The position numbers and the translations under genes were made by a program. From the NCBI RefSeq assembly GCF_002099425.1, contig NW_018343971.1, positions 21,737,501 through 21,801,500 on the forward strand: a stretch of 64,000 nucleotides of DNA, given 5' to 3'. The stretch is from Phascolarctos cinereus. Lineage: Eukaryota > Chordata > Mammalia > Diprotodontia > Phascolarctidae. Numbering within the stretch: the stretch's first letter is position 1; each line of letters begins with the position of its first letter. Under the pieces are notes generated by a model, which searched no databases, had not been told where the DNA came from, and saw nothing but the letters and a program-made list of their open reading frames with translations. Shown here piece by piece: positions 34,456-47,811 of the stretch.

Positions 34456-37360
34456 AGAATAGGAGCCAAGATGGTGGAGTGAAAGCAGTGACTTGCTTAA
34501 GCTATCCCCCAAAACCCTCCAAATACTCATAAAAAATGGCTCTAAAAGATTCTGAAGCAGCAGAACCCAAAAAAACACAGAGTGAAACAAATTTCCAGCC
34601 CAAGACAACCTGGATGATTGATCAGAAAGCTGTATTGTGCCGGGCTGGGAGCGCAGCGCAGGGTTGCATGGGCGCACAGGCCACAGCAAACCTGGAGCAG
34701 GCCTCAGAGGACTGAATCGCGGGAAGCTGTGCAGGTTTCCAGACTCCTCAATCCACAAACGCCAAAGACAACTTAGAAGGTCAGTGGGAAAAGTCTGTTT
34801 CTGTCAGTGCTGAAAGAGGAAGGTGGGGTTTCAGCCTCATTCCCCAAGAGCGTGGCCCTGGGGCGGCAGCTGCTTCCTGAGCTTCAGGCCCATAGACTGA
34901 GGGGGAATCCAATGGCTGATCAGAGAGGGATTGCAGGGATCTTTTTGTCAATGCTGAGACAGGAATCTTTTGCTTTGCCCTGTTTGGATCTGGGTCACAG
35001 TTCTGGGGCAGTGCTGGGGTGAGGAGGACTCGATGGTGGAGCTTGTAGTGGCTGTGGAGAGGAGCCCCTCCTCACAGTTACAAAAGAGAAAGGAATACCT
35101 GTGGTCACAGACCAGGAAAAGAGTAAACACCTCACCCCTTACCATACCACCTTGGAAGAACTGAAAATTTACAGGTCCCTACAAGGATCTGTGAAAACAG
35201 CTACACAAACCCCTGAAGCTTGGGACAGTATACTCTCCACACTGGAAGCAGACTCTTACCTTAACAAAGAGTTTAAAACTCAAGTAATTGGCTGGGATCA
35301 TGAGCAACAGCGCAAAAAGAGTCAGACTATATTATCTTACTTTGGTGAAAAAGAAGATCAAATATACAACCAGAAGAAGACAACAAAATCTACATCCAAA
35401 GCCTCCAAAATATGAATCAGTCCCAGGCCTTGGAAGAGCTCAAAAGGGATTTTGAGAAGCAAGTAAGGGAAGTAGAGGAAAAACTGGGAAGAGAAATGAG
35501 AGTGATGCAAGAAAATCATGAAAAACAAGTCAACAGCTTGCTAAAGGAGACCCAAAAAAATACTGAAGAAAATAACACCTTAAAAAACAGCCTAACCCAA
35601 ATGGCAAAAGAGGTCCAAAAAGCCAATGAGGAGAAAAATGCCCTAAAAAGAAAAATTGGCCAAATGGAAAAGGAAGTCCAAAAGATTACTGAAGAAAATA
35701 CTTCCTTAAAAATTAGAATAGAGCAATTGGAAGCTAGTGACTTTATGAGAAATCAAGACACTGTAAAACAAATCCAAAAGAATGAAAAATTAGAAAACAA
35801 TGTGAAATATCTCATTGGAAAAACAACTGACCTGGAAAATAGATCCAGGAGAGAGAATTTAAAAATTATTGGACTATCTGAAAGCCATGATCAAAAAAAG
35901 AGCCTAGACATCATCTTTCAAGAAATTATCAAGGAAAACTGCCCTGATATTAGAACCAGAGGGCAAAATAGAAATTGAAAGAATCCACAGATCTCCTCCT
36001 GAAAGAGATCCCCAAAGGAAAACTCCTAGGAATATTGTAGCCAAATTCCAGAGTTCCCAGGTCAAGGAGAAAATATTACAAGCTGCCAGAAGGAAACAAT
36101 TCAAGTACTGTGGAAACACAATCAGGATAACACAAGATTTAGCAGCTTCTACATTAAAGGACCGCAGGGCATGGAATATAATATTCCAGAGGGCAAAGGA
36201 GATAGGATTACAACCAAGAATCACCTACCCAGCAAAACTGAGTATAATCCTTCAGGGGAAAAAATGGTCATTCAGTGAAATAGAGGACTTTCAAGCATTC
36301 TGATGAAAAGACCAGAGCTAAACAGAAAATTTGACTTTCAAATACAGGACTCCAGTGGAACATGAAGAGGTAAACAGGAAAGAGAAATCATAAGAGACTT
36401 ATTAAGATTGAACTGTTTACATTCCTGCATGGAAAGATGATATTTGTAACTCATGAGAACTTTGTCAGTATTAGGGTAGTTGAAGGAAAAAAATTATATG
36501 TATGTATATGTAGATAGATAGATAGAGGGCACAGGGTGAGTTGAAGATTAAGGGGTCATATCTGGAGAATAAAATTAAGGGATGAGAGAGGATGATACTC
36601 AAGAAGAAAGGGAAAGGTAGAATGGGGTAAATTATCTCACAAAAAAAAACAGAAAAGAAAAGTCTCTCACAGTGGAGGGGAAACAGGGGAAGGTGAGAGG
36701 GAATGAGGGAATCTTATTCTCATAGGATTTGGCTTAAGGAGAGAATAACATACACATTCAATTGGGTATGGAAATCTGTCTTACCCTACAGGAAAATAGG
36801 GGGAGAAGGGGACAAGAGAGCAGGGGGATGATAGAGAGGAGGGCAGATTGGGAAAGAGGGTAATCAGAAGCAAATACTTCTGAGGAGGGACAGGGTCAAA
36901 AGAAAGAATAGAATAAATGGGAGGGCAGGATAGGATTAAGGGAAATAGAGTTAGTTTTTCACAACATGTCTACTATGGAAGTGTTTTGCATAACTGCACA
37001 TGTACAACTTATATTGAGTTGCTTGCCTTTTCAATGAGGGTGGGTGGGGAGGGAGGAAGGGAGAAAATTTGGAACTCAAAGTTTTAAAAACACGTGTTTT
37101 AAAAAAAATGTTTTCACATGCAACTGGGAAATAAGAAATACAGGAAATGGGGTACAGAAGTCTATCCTGCTGTACAGGAAAATAGAAGGGGAAGGGCATA
37201 AGAGAAGAGGGGGGAGAGATAGAAGAGAAGGCAGACCAGGGGAAGGGGTATTCAGAATGCATGCCATCTTGGGGTGGAGGGAGGGGTGAGAAATTTGGAA
37301 CTCAAAAATCTTGTGGAAGTGAATATTGAAAACTAAAAGTAAATAAATTTATATTTTAAA
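34456..37360 (+). mobile_element. Full-length HAL1 copy 2
   Basis: This ORF1-only element matches copy 1 (374-3,278) along its whole length, from the 5' end (GGAGCCAAGATGGTGGAGTG) to the A-rich tail. AAAATGGC flanks it (34,448-34,455 and 37,361-37,368), a possible 8-bp target-site duplication. It is inserted near the 5' end of HAL1 copy 3. Confidence 0.85.
35300..36303 (+). pseudogene. L1-type ORF1 of HAL1 copy 2, broken
   Basis: The start codon at 35,300 aligns with that of copy 1. The longest piece (35,412-35,978, 188 codons) keeps the complete coiled coil (KEVQKANEEKNALKRKIGQM) and the RRM-like core (RRENLKIIGLSESHDQKKSL). The frame is broken before 35,412 and again near 35,950, where two bases present in copy 1 (gatatattag) are missing. 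C-terminal sequence then runs in another frame to 36,303. Confidence 0.85.
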
Positions 37361-40290
37361 AAAATGGCTCAGTAAAGCCAGGGACTTGCCTAAGATTTTC
37401 CCCAAACCCTTCCAAATACCTTTAAAAATGATTAAACAAATTCTAAAGCAGCAAAACCTACAAAAACATGGAGTGAAACAAATTTCCATCCCAAGGCAAC
37501 TTGAAAGGTCATCAGGAAAGGTCTATTACACCAGAGTGAGAGAGGAGCACAGTACAGCTCAGGCTGCATAAGCACAGGCTGGGCCCTAGAAAACATGTAA
37601 CAGACTTTGGGGTGCAGCCAGGGAGGTTTCCAGACCTCTCAGTTTACAGATGCCAAAGAAAACTTAGATCAGCAGGAAAGGTCTGTTGCATCTGAGTGAG
37701 AGTAGAGTACAGTCTAACATAAGACTCCCTCACATAGCTCCTGGCCCAGCAAACCAGGAGCAGGCTGTCTACAACCAGAGGCTAAAATACAGATGGACAG
37801 AATCCAATGATCACCTCTTAACAGAGATCCCAAAACAAAAACTGCCAGGAATATCATAGCCAAATTCCAGAGTTACCAGGTCAAGGAGAAAATATTGCAA
37901 GTATCCAGGAAAAAAAAAAATTCAAATGTCATGGAGTCACAGTCAGGATAACATAAAATTTAGCAGCTTTCACATTAAAGGTTCAGAGGGCTTGGAATAT
38001 GATATCCAGAGCACAAAGGAGCTATGATTACACTAAGAATCACTTACCAAGCAAAGTTCAGTATAATCTTTCAGGGGAAAAAATAGATATTCAATGAGAT
38101 AGAGGACTTTCAAGAATTCTTGATGAAAAGATCATAACTGAATAGAAAATTTGACTTTTAAATACAAGACTGAAGAGAAGCATAAAAAGGTAAACAGTAA
38201 AGGGAAATCATAAAGGACTTAATAATGTTTAACTGTTTATATTCCTACGTGGGGAGATATAGTTGTAATTCATATGACATTTCTCATTATTGAGGTACTT
38301 AGAAGGAGTATATATAGACTGAGAGCACAGATGTGAGTTGAATATGAAGGGATGATATCTAAAAAATAAAATGAATAGGTGAGAGAGGAATGTGCTGGGA
38401 GACAGTGAAAGGGAGAGGAAAAATGGGATAAATTACCTTCCATAAAAGAGGCAAGAAAAGTTTTTAAAATGGAGTGGAATGGGGGTGCGGAGAAGAGACC
38501 AGGAATGAGTGAACCTTACTTTCTTTAGAAATTGGCTCAAGGAAGGAGTAACATACACACTTATTTGGGTATGCAAATCTATCTTACCCTATAGGAAATT
38601 AGGAGGGGAAGGGGATAGGAGAAGATGGGATGATAGAAGGGAGGATAGATTGGTGGAAGGGGGCACTTTTGAGGAGGGACTGTGTGAAAAGAGAGAGAAT
38701 TGAATAAATGTCGGGGAGGAATAGGATGGAGGGAAATACAGTTAGCAATAATAACTGCAAAAAAAAATAAATCTTTAAGCAAATTTCTCCAATAAAGGCC
38801 TCATTTTTCAGACATATAGAGAAGTGAGTCAAATTTATAAAAACCAGAGCCATTCCATAATTAACAAATGATCAAAAGCTATGATAAATTTTCAGATGAA
38901 ATAACCAAAGCTATCTATAGTCATACAAAAATACTCCAACTCACTATTGATTGGAGAAATGCAAAATAAAACAATTCTGAGGAAATACTTCATACCTATT
39001 GGATTGACTAATAGGATAGAAAAATTAAATGACAAATGTTGGAGGGGATGTGGGAAAAATGAAACATTAATGCACTATTGGTGGAATTATGAATTAATTC
39101 AATCATTCTGTAGAGCAATTTGGAACTTTTGCCAAAAGGTTACAAAACCATGCATACCCTTTGACCTAGCAGTACCACTACTAAGTCTGTATCCCAAAAG
39201 AGATAAAAAATGAAAGGAAAAGAACTTATTTCTACAAAAATATTTATAGCAGCTCTTTTCTAGGGGCAAAGAATTAGAAATTGAGGGGACAGTTATCAAT
39301 TGGGGAGTGGCTGAACAAGTTGTGGTATGTGATTATGATGGAATGTTATTGTACTTTAAGAAATGATAAACAGGATGTTCTCAGAAAAACCTAGAAAGAC
39401 TTTTATGGGCTGATACAAAATAAAATGCACTATACACAAATTAATAGCAATATTCTGATGATCAGCTGTGAATGACTTAACTGTTCTCAAAATACAATGA
39501 TCCAAGGCAACTCTGAAAGACATATGATGAAAAATGCTATCCACCCCCAAAAAAAGAATTGATAGCATCTAAATACAGGTTGAATCATCCTTTTTTTTTT
39601 TTTACTTTCATTATTTTTCTTGAGGTTTTTTTTTTGTGGTTATTTTCTGTTTTGTTTCACAACATGACCATTATGGATACATTTTACATGGATGGCTACA
39701 TGTGTATAACCTATATCAAATTGTTTGCCTTTTCAATGAGGGGAAGTGGGGCAGGGAGAAGGGAGAGAATTTGGAATTCAATATTTTTAAAAAGAATGTT
39801 AAAAATTTGTTTTTACATGCAACTGGGGGACAAATGCTATGGCTTATAGTTATATTTTGCTGCTATTATATTAAAATTGCTTTCTAAATGCCATGTATTT
39901 TCTATATATTTGAAGTTTTTATTCAGTAGTAAGGATGAAGAACTTTATAAAAAAGAAAACCAGATGATTTATATGGGTTTATCTTATATCCTGCAACTTT
40001 AATTGTTAATTATGGCAAGCAGTTTTTTTTTTTACTTGATTCTCTAGAGTTCTCTTAACATACCATCATATCATTTGCAAAGAATGATAGTTTTGTTTCC
40101 TCATTGCCTATTCTAATTCCTTCAGTTTCTTTTTTTTTTAATTGCTGGAACTAACAATCTAATGCAATATTGAATAAGTGGTGATTATAGGCATCCTTGC
40201 TTCACCCCTGATCTTTTTGGGAAGGCTTCTATCTTATTCCAACTACAGATAATGCTAGATGATGGTTTTAGATAGATACTGCTTATCATT

Positions 40291-40575
40291 TTAAGAAATG
40301 TCCTCTTTATTCTTATGCTCTCTATTGTTTTTAAGTATGAATGGGTACTTTATTTGCTCAAAAGCTTTTTCAGCATCTATTGAGATATCATGATTTCTGT
40401 TGGTTTTGTTGTTGATATGGTCAATTATGTTGATAATTTTCCTAATAGCGAACCAACCCTGCAGTCTTGGTATAAATACCACTTGTTCATAGTGAATAAT
40501 CTTTTTGATGTATTGCTTTAGTTGCCTTGCTAACATCGTGTTCAAAATTTTTGCACTGATATTCATTAGGGACAT
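40291..40575 (-). pseudogene. L1 ORF2 reverse transcriptase fragment of the split L1
   Basis: The 94-codon frame reads SLMNISAKILNTMLARQLKQ, then QVVFIPRLQGWFAIRKIINI and ISIDAEKAFEQI, matching the L1 RT core RPISLMNIDAKILN, GFIPGMQGWFNIRKS and ISIDAEKAFDKI. More RT sequence flanks it in other frames from 41,240 to 39,930. Confidence 0.88.
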
Positions 40576-41248
40576 TTTGCTATAATGTTTTTCTCTGTCT
40601 TAGTTTCTCCTGGTTTAGGTATCAGCATCATATTTGTGTCATAAAAGGTGTTTCATAGGACTACTTCACCTATTTTTCAAAATAGTTTATATGGTATTGG
40701 AATTAATTGCTCTTCAAATGTTTGGTAGAATTCACTTGTGAATGAACCCATCTGGCTCTGTAGATATTTTCTTAGGGAGTTCATTAATGGCTTGTTCAAT
40801 TTCTTTTTCTAGGATGGGGCTGTTTAGGTATTCTATATCTTGATCTATTAATCCCAGTAATTTACATTTTCATAAACATTCATCAATTTCTCTCATATTG
40901 CCAGATTTATTGACATATAATTCCTAATGATCAATTTCTTCTTCATTGGTGGTGACTTCACCCTTTTCATTTTTGATATTGGATATTTGATTTTCTTTCT
41001 TTTTTTAATCAAAGTAATCAATGAGATCTATTTTATTTAAAAAAACAGGTCCTAGTTCTATTTATTAGCTTAGTATATTTTCCTTTGTTTTCAATTTTAT
41101 TAATCTCATCTTTGATATTCAGGATTTCCAATTTAGTACTCAATTATTAAATTAAATTAAATTTTGTTCTTTCTCTAGTTTTTTTTAGTTGCTTGCCTAA
41201 TTCATTGATCTGCTCTTTCTCTATTTTGCTGATGTAAGAAATTTTTTT

Positions 41249-41648
41249 AAATTTAATTCAATAACCATTTATTAAACACCTAATGTACATGTTAGGCACA
41301 ATGTAAAGAACTGGACATACATAAACAAAAGTAAAATCATCTCTTTTCTTATTCCAGGACAGAGGTGAGAAAAAGATGTACACAGATAAGTAAAGATAAA
41401 ATATATATGCTCCGACTGAAGTTTTTGGATAGCCCAAAAAAAGACATCAAAGCAACTAAGTTTTGCTGCTGAGTACTGTGTGTGATAAAAGCAGGAATGT
41501 GGTCTGGTGGGTGGAGAAAAATGACCTTTTCTCCTTAGATTACCTTTTGTTCTGGCTTAAATTCATCTGCATGTTAATGTACAAGGATTTTGTGATTACA
41601 CAACCATAAATTAGCTAGGTTTTTTTTTTTTGCACATTCTCCTGTGTG
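41249..41648 (-). other. Probable 3'-transduced flank of HAL1 copy 5
   Basis: Unique-looking sequence lies between two poly(A) tracts, both inside one target-site duplication. Its first part resembles an old dispersed repeat (aaccatttattaaacaccta), as expected of genomic DNA copied from another locus. Confidence 0.5.
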
Positions 41649-42840
41649 CGGTTTTTTTTATTGATTTATTTTGATTTATCAACAATCACTTCCATAAGTT
41701 TTTGAGTTTTAAATTTTTCTCCCTCTCCCTTCCCACCTCCCTCCCCAAGACAGAACACAATCTGATATGGGCTATATATATACACATTCTTATTAAACAT
41801 ATTTTCACATTGGTGATGTTGTAAGTAAGAATTAGAACCAATAGGAGGAACCACTAGAAAGAGGAAACAAAACACAGCAGAAACAACAAAAAAAAACAAA
41901 TAGTATGCTTTGATTTATATTCAAATTCCATAGTTCTTTCTTCAGATGTGGATAGGCCTCCATTATGAGGCCTTTGGAGTTATCTCAGATCCTTGTATTA
42001 CTGAGAAAGGTTAAGTCTATTAATATTAGTACCTAATTGATTATGTTATTCCCTTCTTGAGCCAAATCTGATGAGAGTAAGGTTCAAACAATGCTCATCT
42101 CCCTCCCTTCTTTCCCTCTGCTGTAATAGGTTTTTGTGCCTTTTCTTGTAATGTAATTTGTCGTTATCTTTTTCCTCCTTTCCTTTTCTCTTAGTACATT
42201 TTCTTAATTAGATCAGATTGATCCACTTACTTGGATCCAATTTAACCCACCTGAATAGATTTTTTTTTTTATCATTTAATCAAGTCAACTTATATCCACC
42301 CCTTTTATGTATACCACTTTAACATGGTATAATAACAACACAGTTCTCAGGGGTTACAAGTATCCTCTTCCCTTGTAGGGTTATAAACAGTTTGCCCTTA
42401 TTAATAACATGTTGTTTTTTTCTGTCTTGTTTACTTTTTCATATCTCTCTTGAGTCTTGTATTTGAAGATCAAATTTTCTGTTGAGCTCTGGTCTTTTTA
42501 TCAGGAAGATTTGGAAGTCCCCTATTTTGTTAAATATCCATCTCCTCCCCTGAAAGATCATGCTCATTTTCAATGGGTACTTGATCCTTGGTTGTAATCC
42601 AAGCTCCTTTGCCTTATGAAATATCATATTCCACACCCTATGATCTTTTAATGTAGAAGCTGCAAGGTCATGTGTAAATCTGACTGTGGTTCCATGATAT
42701 TTAAATTGTTTTTTTTCTCCTGGCTGCTTGTAGTATTTTCTCTTTGACCTGGTAATTTTGGAATTTGGCTACTATATTTTTTAATTTTTATGGCATTTTT
42801 AATTTTGGATCTCTTTGAGGAGATGATCGGTGGATTCTTT

Positions 42841-45484
42841 TTTTTTATGTTTTTAAAATTTGGGGTTATAAATTTTCTTCCTTCCTCCCTCCTCACCCAC
42901 CCTCATTGAAAAGGCAAGCAACTTGATACAGGTTATAAATGTGTAGTCATGCAAAACACTTCCATAATAGCCATGTTGTGAAAAACTAAGTATATTTCCC
43001 TTCATCCTATCCTACTCCCCATTTGTTTTATTCTCTCTTTTGACCCTGTCCCTCCTCAGAAGTGTTTGCTTCTGATATCTCCTCCCCCAATCTGCTCTCC
43101 CGTCTATCATCCCCCTGCTCTTTTATCCCCTTCCCCCCTTATTTTCCTGTAGGGTAAGACAGATTTCCATACCCAATTGTATGTGTATGTTATTCCCTCC
43201 TCCAGCCAAATCCTATGAGAATAAGATTCACTCATTCCCTCTCACCTTCCCCCATTTCCCCTCCATTGTAAAAGCCTTTTCTTGTCCATTTCATGTGAGA
43301 TAGTTTACCCCATTCTATTCTCTCTCTTTCTTCTTCTCCTAGTATAATCCTCTCTCATCCCTTAATTTTATTTTCTAGATATCACCCCTTCATCTTCAAC
43401 TCACCCTATGCCCTCTATCTATCAATCTATCTATCTATCTGTCTATCTATCTACATACATATAATTTTTTTTCCCTCCAAATACCCTAATACTGACAAAG
43501 GACTTATGAGTTACAAATATCATCCTTCCATGCAGGAATCTAAACAGTTCAACCTTAATGTATCTCTTATGATTTCTCTTTCCTGTTTATCTCTTCCATG
43601 TTTCACTTGAGTCTTTTATTTGAAAATTAAATTTTCTATTTAGCTCTGGTCTTTTCATCAAGAATGCTTTAAAGTCCCCTATTTCACTGAATAATCATTT
43701 TTTACCCTGAAGGATTATACTCAGTTTTGCTTGGTAGGTGATTCTTAGTTGTAATTGTATCTCCTTTGCCTCCAGAATATTATATTTCATGCTCTGTGAT
43801 CCCTTAATGTAGAAGCTGATAAATCTTGTGTTATCCTGATTGTGTTTCCACAATGCTTGAATTGTTTCTTTCTGACTGTTTGCAATATTTTCTCCTTGAC
43901 CTGGGAACTCTGGAATTTGACTACAATATTCCTAGGAGTTTTCCTTTGGGGATCTTTTCAGGAGCTGATTGGTGGATTCTTTCCATTTCTATTTTGGCTT
44001 CTGGTTCTAAAATATCAGGGCAGTTTTCCTTGATAATTTCTTGAAAGATGATGTCTAAACTCTTTTTTTGATCTTGGCTTTCAGATAGCCCAATAATTTT
44101 AAAATTCTCTCTCCTGGATCTATTTTCCAGGTCAATTGTTTTTCCAATGAGATATTTCACATTCTTTTCTATTTTTTCATTCTTTTGGATTTGTTTTACA
44201 ATGCCTTGATTTCTTATAAAGTCATTAGCTTCCAATTACTCCATTCCAATTTTTAAGGAAGCATTTTCTTCAGTAAACTTTTGGACTTCCTTTTCCATTT
44301 GGCCAATTTTTCTTTTTAGGGCATTTTTCTTCTCATTGGCTTTTTGGACCTCTTTTGCCATTTCAATTAGGTTATTTTTTAAGGTGTTATTTTCCTCAGT
44401 ATTTTTTTTGGGTCTCCTTTAACATCACTCTTAGTTTTTCCTCTACTTCTCTTACTTGCTTCTCAAAATCCCTTTTGAGCTCTTCCAAGTCCTGGGACCA
44501 ATTCATATTTTTCTTGGAGGCTTTGGATGTAGGAGCTTTGGGTTTGTTGTTTTCTTCTGGTTCTATGTTTTGAACTTCTTTGTCACCAAAGTAATATAAT
44601 ATAGCTTAACTCTTTTTGTGCTGCTTGGTCATGATACCAGTCAATTACTTGAGTTATAAACTCTTTGTTAAGGTAGGGGTCTATTTTCAGCGTGGAGAAT
44701 GTACTGTCTCACACTTCAGGGGTTTTGTGCAGCTGTTTTCAGAGATACTTCTAGGGACCTGTAAATTTTTGGTTCTTCCAAGATGCTGTGACCAAGGGTG
44801 AGGTATTTACTCCTTTCCTAGAATGTGCTCTGGTCTATGAGTGACCACAAGCACTCTTTTCTCTCTTGGAACTGTGAGGAGGATTTTCTCTTTACTGCCA
44901 CTACAAGCTCTACCATGCCAGTGCTCCTCCTCACTGAAGGACTGCCACCCAGAACTGCGACCTAGATCCAAGCACAGGCAAAACAAGAGAATCCTGCACC
45001 AGCAGAGAGATATCCTTGCAATCCCCCTCTCATCAGCCACTTGATTCCCCCTCAATCTGTTGGCTGAAAGCTCCAAAGGCAGCCACCGCCCCAAGGCTGA
45101 GCTGGGGGACTGGAGCTGAGACCACCACATTTCTCTCTCTCACCACAGACACAGGCTTTTCCCACTGACCTTCTAAGCTGTCTTTGTCATTCATGGTTTT
45201 AGATTTCTGGAATCCTCCACAGCTGCCCATAATTCAGTCCTCTGAGGCCTACTCCAGGTTTGCTGAGGCCTGTGTGCCTGCACTGAACTGCATTCCTCTC
45301 CCAGCCCAGAGCAATATACCTTTCTGATCAACCATCCAGGTTGTCTTGTGCTGCAAATTTTTTTCACTTTGTCTTTTTGTGGGCTATGCTGCTATAGAAT
45401 TTGTTTAGAGCCGTTTTTTATATGTATTTAGAGGGGTTTTGGGGACAGCTCAAGCAAGTCACTGCTTTTACCATGACATCTTTT
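42841..45484 (-). mobile_element. HAL1 copy 4, nested in HAL1 copy 5
   Basis: CGGTGGATTCTTT occurs at 42,828-42,840 and 45,485-45,497, a 13-bp perfect target-site duplication. Between them on minus lie a HAL1 5'UTR, an ORF1 with QIQKNEKIEKNVKYLIGK and RRENFKIIGLSESQDQKKSL (44,235-43,921), an ORF1 C-terminus, a 3' region with an (ATCT)n array near 43,415-43,455, and a poly(A). ORF1 has several frame breaks. Confidence 0.88.
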
Positions 45485-46949
45485 CGGTGGATTCTTTCTT
45501 TGGCTATTTTGCCCTCTGGTCCTAGGACCTCAGGGCAGTTTTCCTTTATGATTTCCTGAAAGATACTGTCCAGGCTCTTTTTTTCATCATAATTTTCAGG
45601 TAGACCAGTAATTTTTAAATTGTCTCTTCTACATTGTTTTTTCTAGGTCAGTTGTTTTACCAATGAGGTATTTTACATTTTCATCTATTTTTTTTTCATT
45701 CTTGCATTTTTGTTTGGCTGATTTTTGCTCTGAAAGAGTCATTAGCTTCCATTTGCCCAATTCTAATTTTTAACAAATTGTTTTCTTCTCTTAGATTTTG
45801 TATGTCTTTCCCCATTTGGCCAATTGTATTTTTTAGGGATTTGTTTTCTTCAGTGTACTTTTTTCCAGTTGGCCAAGTGTATTTTGTAAGGACTTGTTTC
45901 TATAGTTAAATTTTGTCCTTCCTTTACCGCGCTATTAACTCTTTCTTGCTTACCCTCATTTCTTTTCCCATTTTTTTCTTCTACCTCTCTCATTTGACTT
46001 TTAAAATCCCTCTTGAGCTCTTCTAAGAAGGCTCTTTGGGCTTCAGATCAGTTCGTATTCCCTTTTGAGGTTCCAGATGTGGGTTTGTTGACAATGTTGT
46101 CCTCTTCGGAATTTCTGCCTTGAACTTCACTCTTCCCTTAATAAGAATCTATGGTACATTTCTTTTTGCTCATGGTGTTTGCTTATTTCCTGGCCTTTAA
46201 AGAGATTAATCCTCCTGCTGCAGTGCAGAGGGCACTGCTCCAAGCTTCTTGTGTTTGGAGCTTTGGGCTTGGTCACTGGCTTTGTGTGCTGGGGCCTCCA
46301 ATGCCCCCAGTTGGAGACTGTAGGGTTTTGGAAGCTTACCTGGTGTTGGGCTGGAATCAGCAACACTGTAATTCTAGGGATAGGATTGGTTAGTGTGATT
46401 CCTGGAGATTTCTCTTCACTTGGGCCTTTCCTTTCTTTTGCTTTCTTCAGCCCCTTTCAGATGGATGTTGCAGGATATTTATCCACCTGGGGCTCCTTGG
46501 AAAGCTGCTTCCCTTAGTTTTGCTGAGGCACTGGGAGACCTGGTTGCTGTAGAATGCTGAGGCACATGGTGGTTCTCTATGCTGGTTTCCACTGATTCCC
46601 TTGCCCTCACTGAGGCACTTGGGGGTCCTGGTGTTGGTGTTTGCGTGCTCCACTACCTGGGTTTTACAATCTCCTCTTCGTATGCTGAGATGGGGCTTTC
46701 CACTAGCTTTCTGGGATGCCTACCATTTTATACTGCTTCCCTTCCCCCAGGGTAAGAGGGGCCTTTCCCATTAATCCCTCAAACTACCTGGGCTACTTGA
46801 CTGCTGTATCCCATCCTTCTTCTGTTTCAAATATTTCAGGGTTTTTCTTGAGGTGATATTTTCTGGGCTTTCAGAGGTTAATAAGGGAGGGTAAGAATGA
46901 CTTACTTCTTATTCTGCCATCTTGGCTCACAGAAGCAAAAGCCCCAATG

Positions 46950-47811
46950 TAAGAATTTTAAGAAATAAATTTCTCCCTAAATACAACTTTGGCTGCATCC
47001 TGTAAATTTTGGGATGCTATCTCGTTGTTGTCATTCTCCTTAATGAATTTATTGATTGTTTCTGTGATTTGTTCTTTGACCCACTTATTCTTTAGGATTA
47101 GATTATTTAGTTTACAATTAATTTTTAGTCTATTTTTCCATCGCCCTTTGTTGAATTTCATTTTTATTGCATTATGATCCAAAAATAAAACAGTTAATAT
47201 TTCTGCCTTTTTACATTTGGTTTTTCAGGGTTTATGGCCTAATACGCGGTCAATTTTTATGTAGGTGCTATATGCTGCTGAGGAAATGGCATATTCCTTT
47301 CTGTTCCTATTAAGTTTTCTCCAAAGGTTCATCATATCTAATTTTTCTAATATTCTATTTACCTCTTTAGTTTCTCTCTTGTTAATTTTTTTTGTTGGAT
47401 TTATCAAATTCTGAGGGGGGACAGTTGAGATCCCACACTAGTATAATTTTGTTATCTATTTCATCTTGTAACTCACTTAAGTTCTCTAAGAATTTGGATA
47501 CTATACCACTTGGTGCATATATGTTTAGTATTACTATTCATTGTCTATAGTATCTTGTACAAGTTGTAGTTTCCTTCTTTATATGTGTTAATTAGGTCTC
47601 TTTTTTTTTTTGCTTTGTCTGAGATCAGGATGGTTACCCCTGATTTTTCTACTTCTATTGAAGCAAAATAGATTCTTCTCCAACCCTTTACCTTTACTCT
47701 GTGTGTGTCTCTCTCTACTTCAAGTGTGTTTCTAGTGAACAACGTATTGTAGGATTCTGGTTTTTGATCCACTCTGCCATCCACTTCCATTTTATGGGAG
47801 AGTTCGTTCAA
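46950..47811 (-). pseudogene. L1 ORF2 endonuclease region of the split L1
   Basis: Three broken frames show the apurinic endonuclease and its following segment: KGWRRIYFASIEVEKSGVTI (47,690), the YSTYIKIDRVLGHKP block (47,230; mammalian L1 TYSKIDHIVGSK, a catalytic-motif region), and the DHNAIKMKF block (47,180; the DHSAI motif bearing active-site D and H). The segment ends at the HAL1 insertion site. Confidence 0.8.

Larger units (their letters stand above)
34436..39850 (+). mobile_element. HAL1 copy 3 (ORF2-tail type), split by HAL1 copy 2
   Basis: The 5' part resumes at 37,361 with ggctcagtaaagccagggac and a HAL1 5'UTR, then the last third of ORF1 (37,830-38,130) and the purine-rich 3' region. 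Near 38,745 it passes into L1 ORF2 C-terminal sequence (MHYWWNYELIQSFCRAIWNF at 39,070, IPFDLAVPLLSLYPK at 39,160) and an L1 3'UTR ending near 39,850. Internal ORF1 sequence is missing between about 37,800 and 37,830. It lies in antisense within the host L1. Confidence 0.75.
41245..46946 (-). mobile_element. HAL1 copy 5 with apparent 3' transduction, split by HAL1 copy 4
   Basis: On minus it starts at 46,946 (GCTTCTGTGAGCCAAGATGG a few bases in) and runs through 5'UTR and ORF1 N-terminus to 45,498. It resumes at 42,827 with the ORF1 C-terminus (RPELNRKFDLQIQDS at 42,460) and a HAL1-to-L1 3'UTR, and reaches a poly(A) at about 41,650. A further 390 bp precede a second short A run. ATGTAAGAA-TTT flanks the whole at 41,232-41,244 and 46,947-46,958, within the L1 ORF2. 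Confidence 0.75.

Noticed and set aside
43400-43460. Regular ATCT repeats as a CRISPR-like array
   Set aside because: It is a tetranucleotide microsatellite inside a HAL1 3' region, without spacers, in a vertebrate genome.
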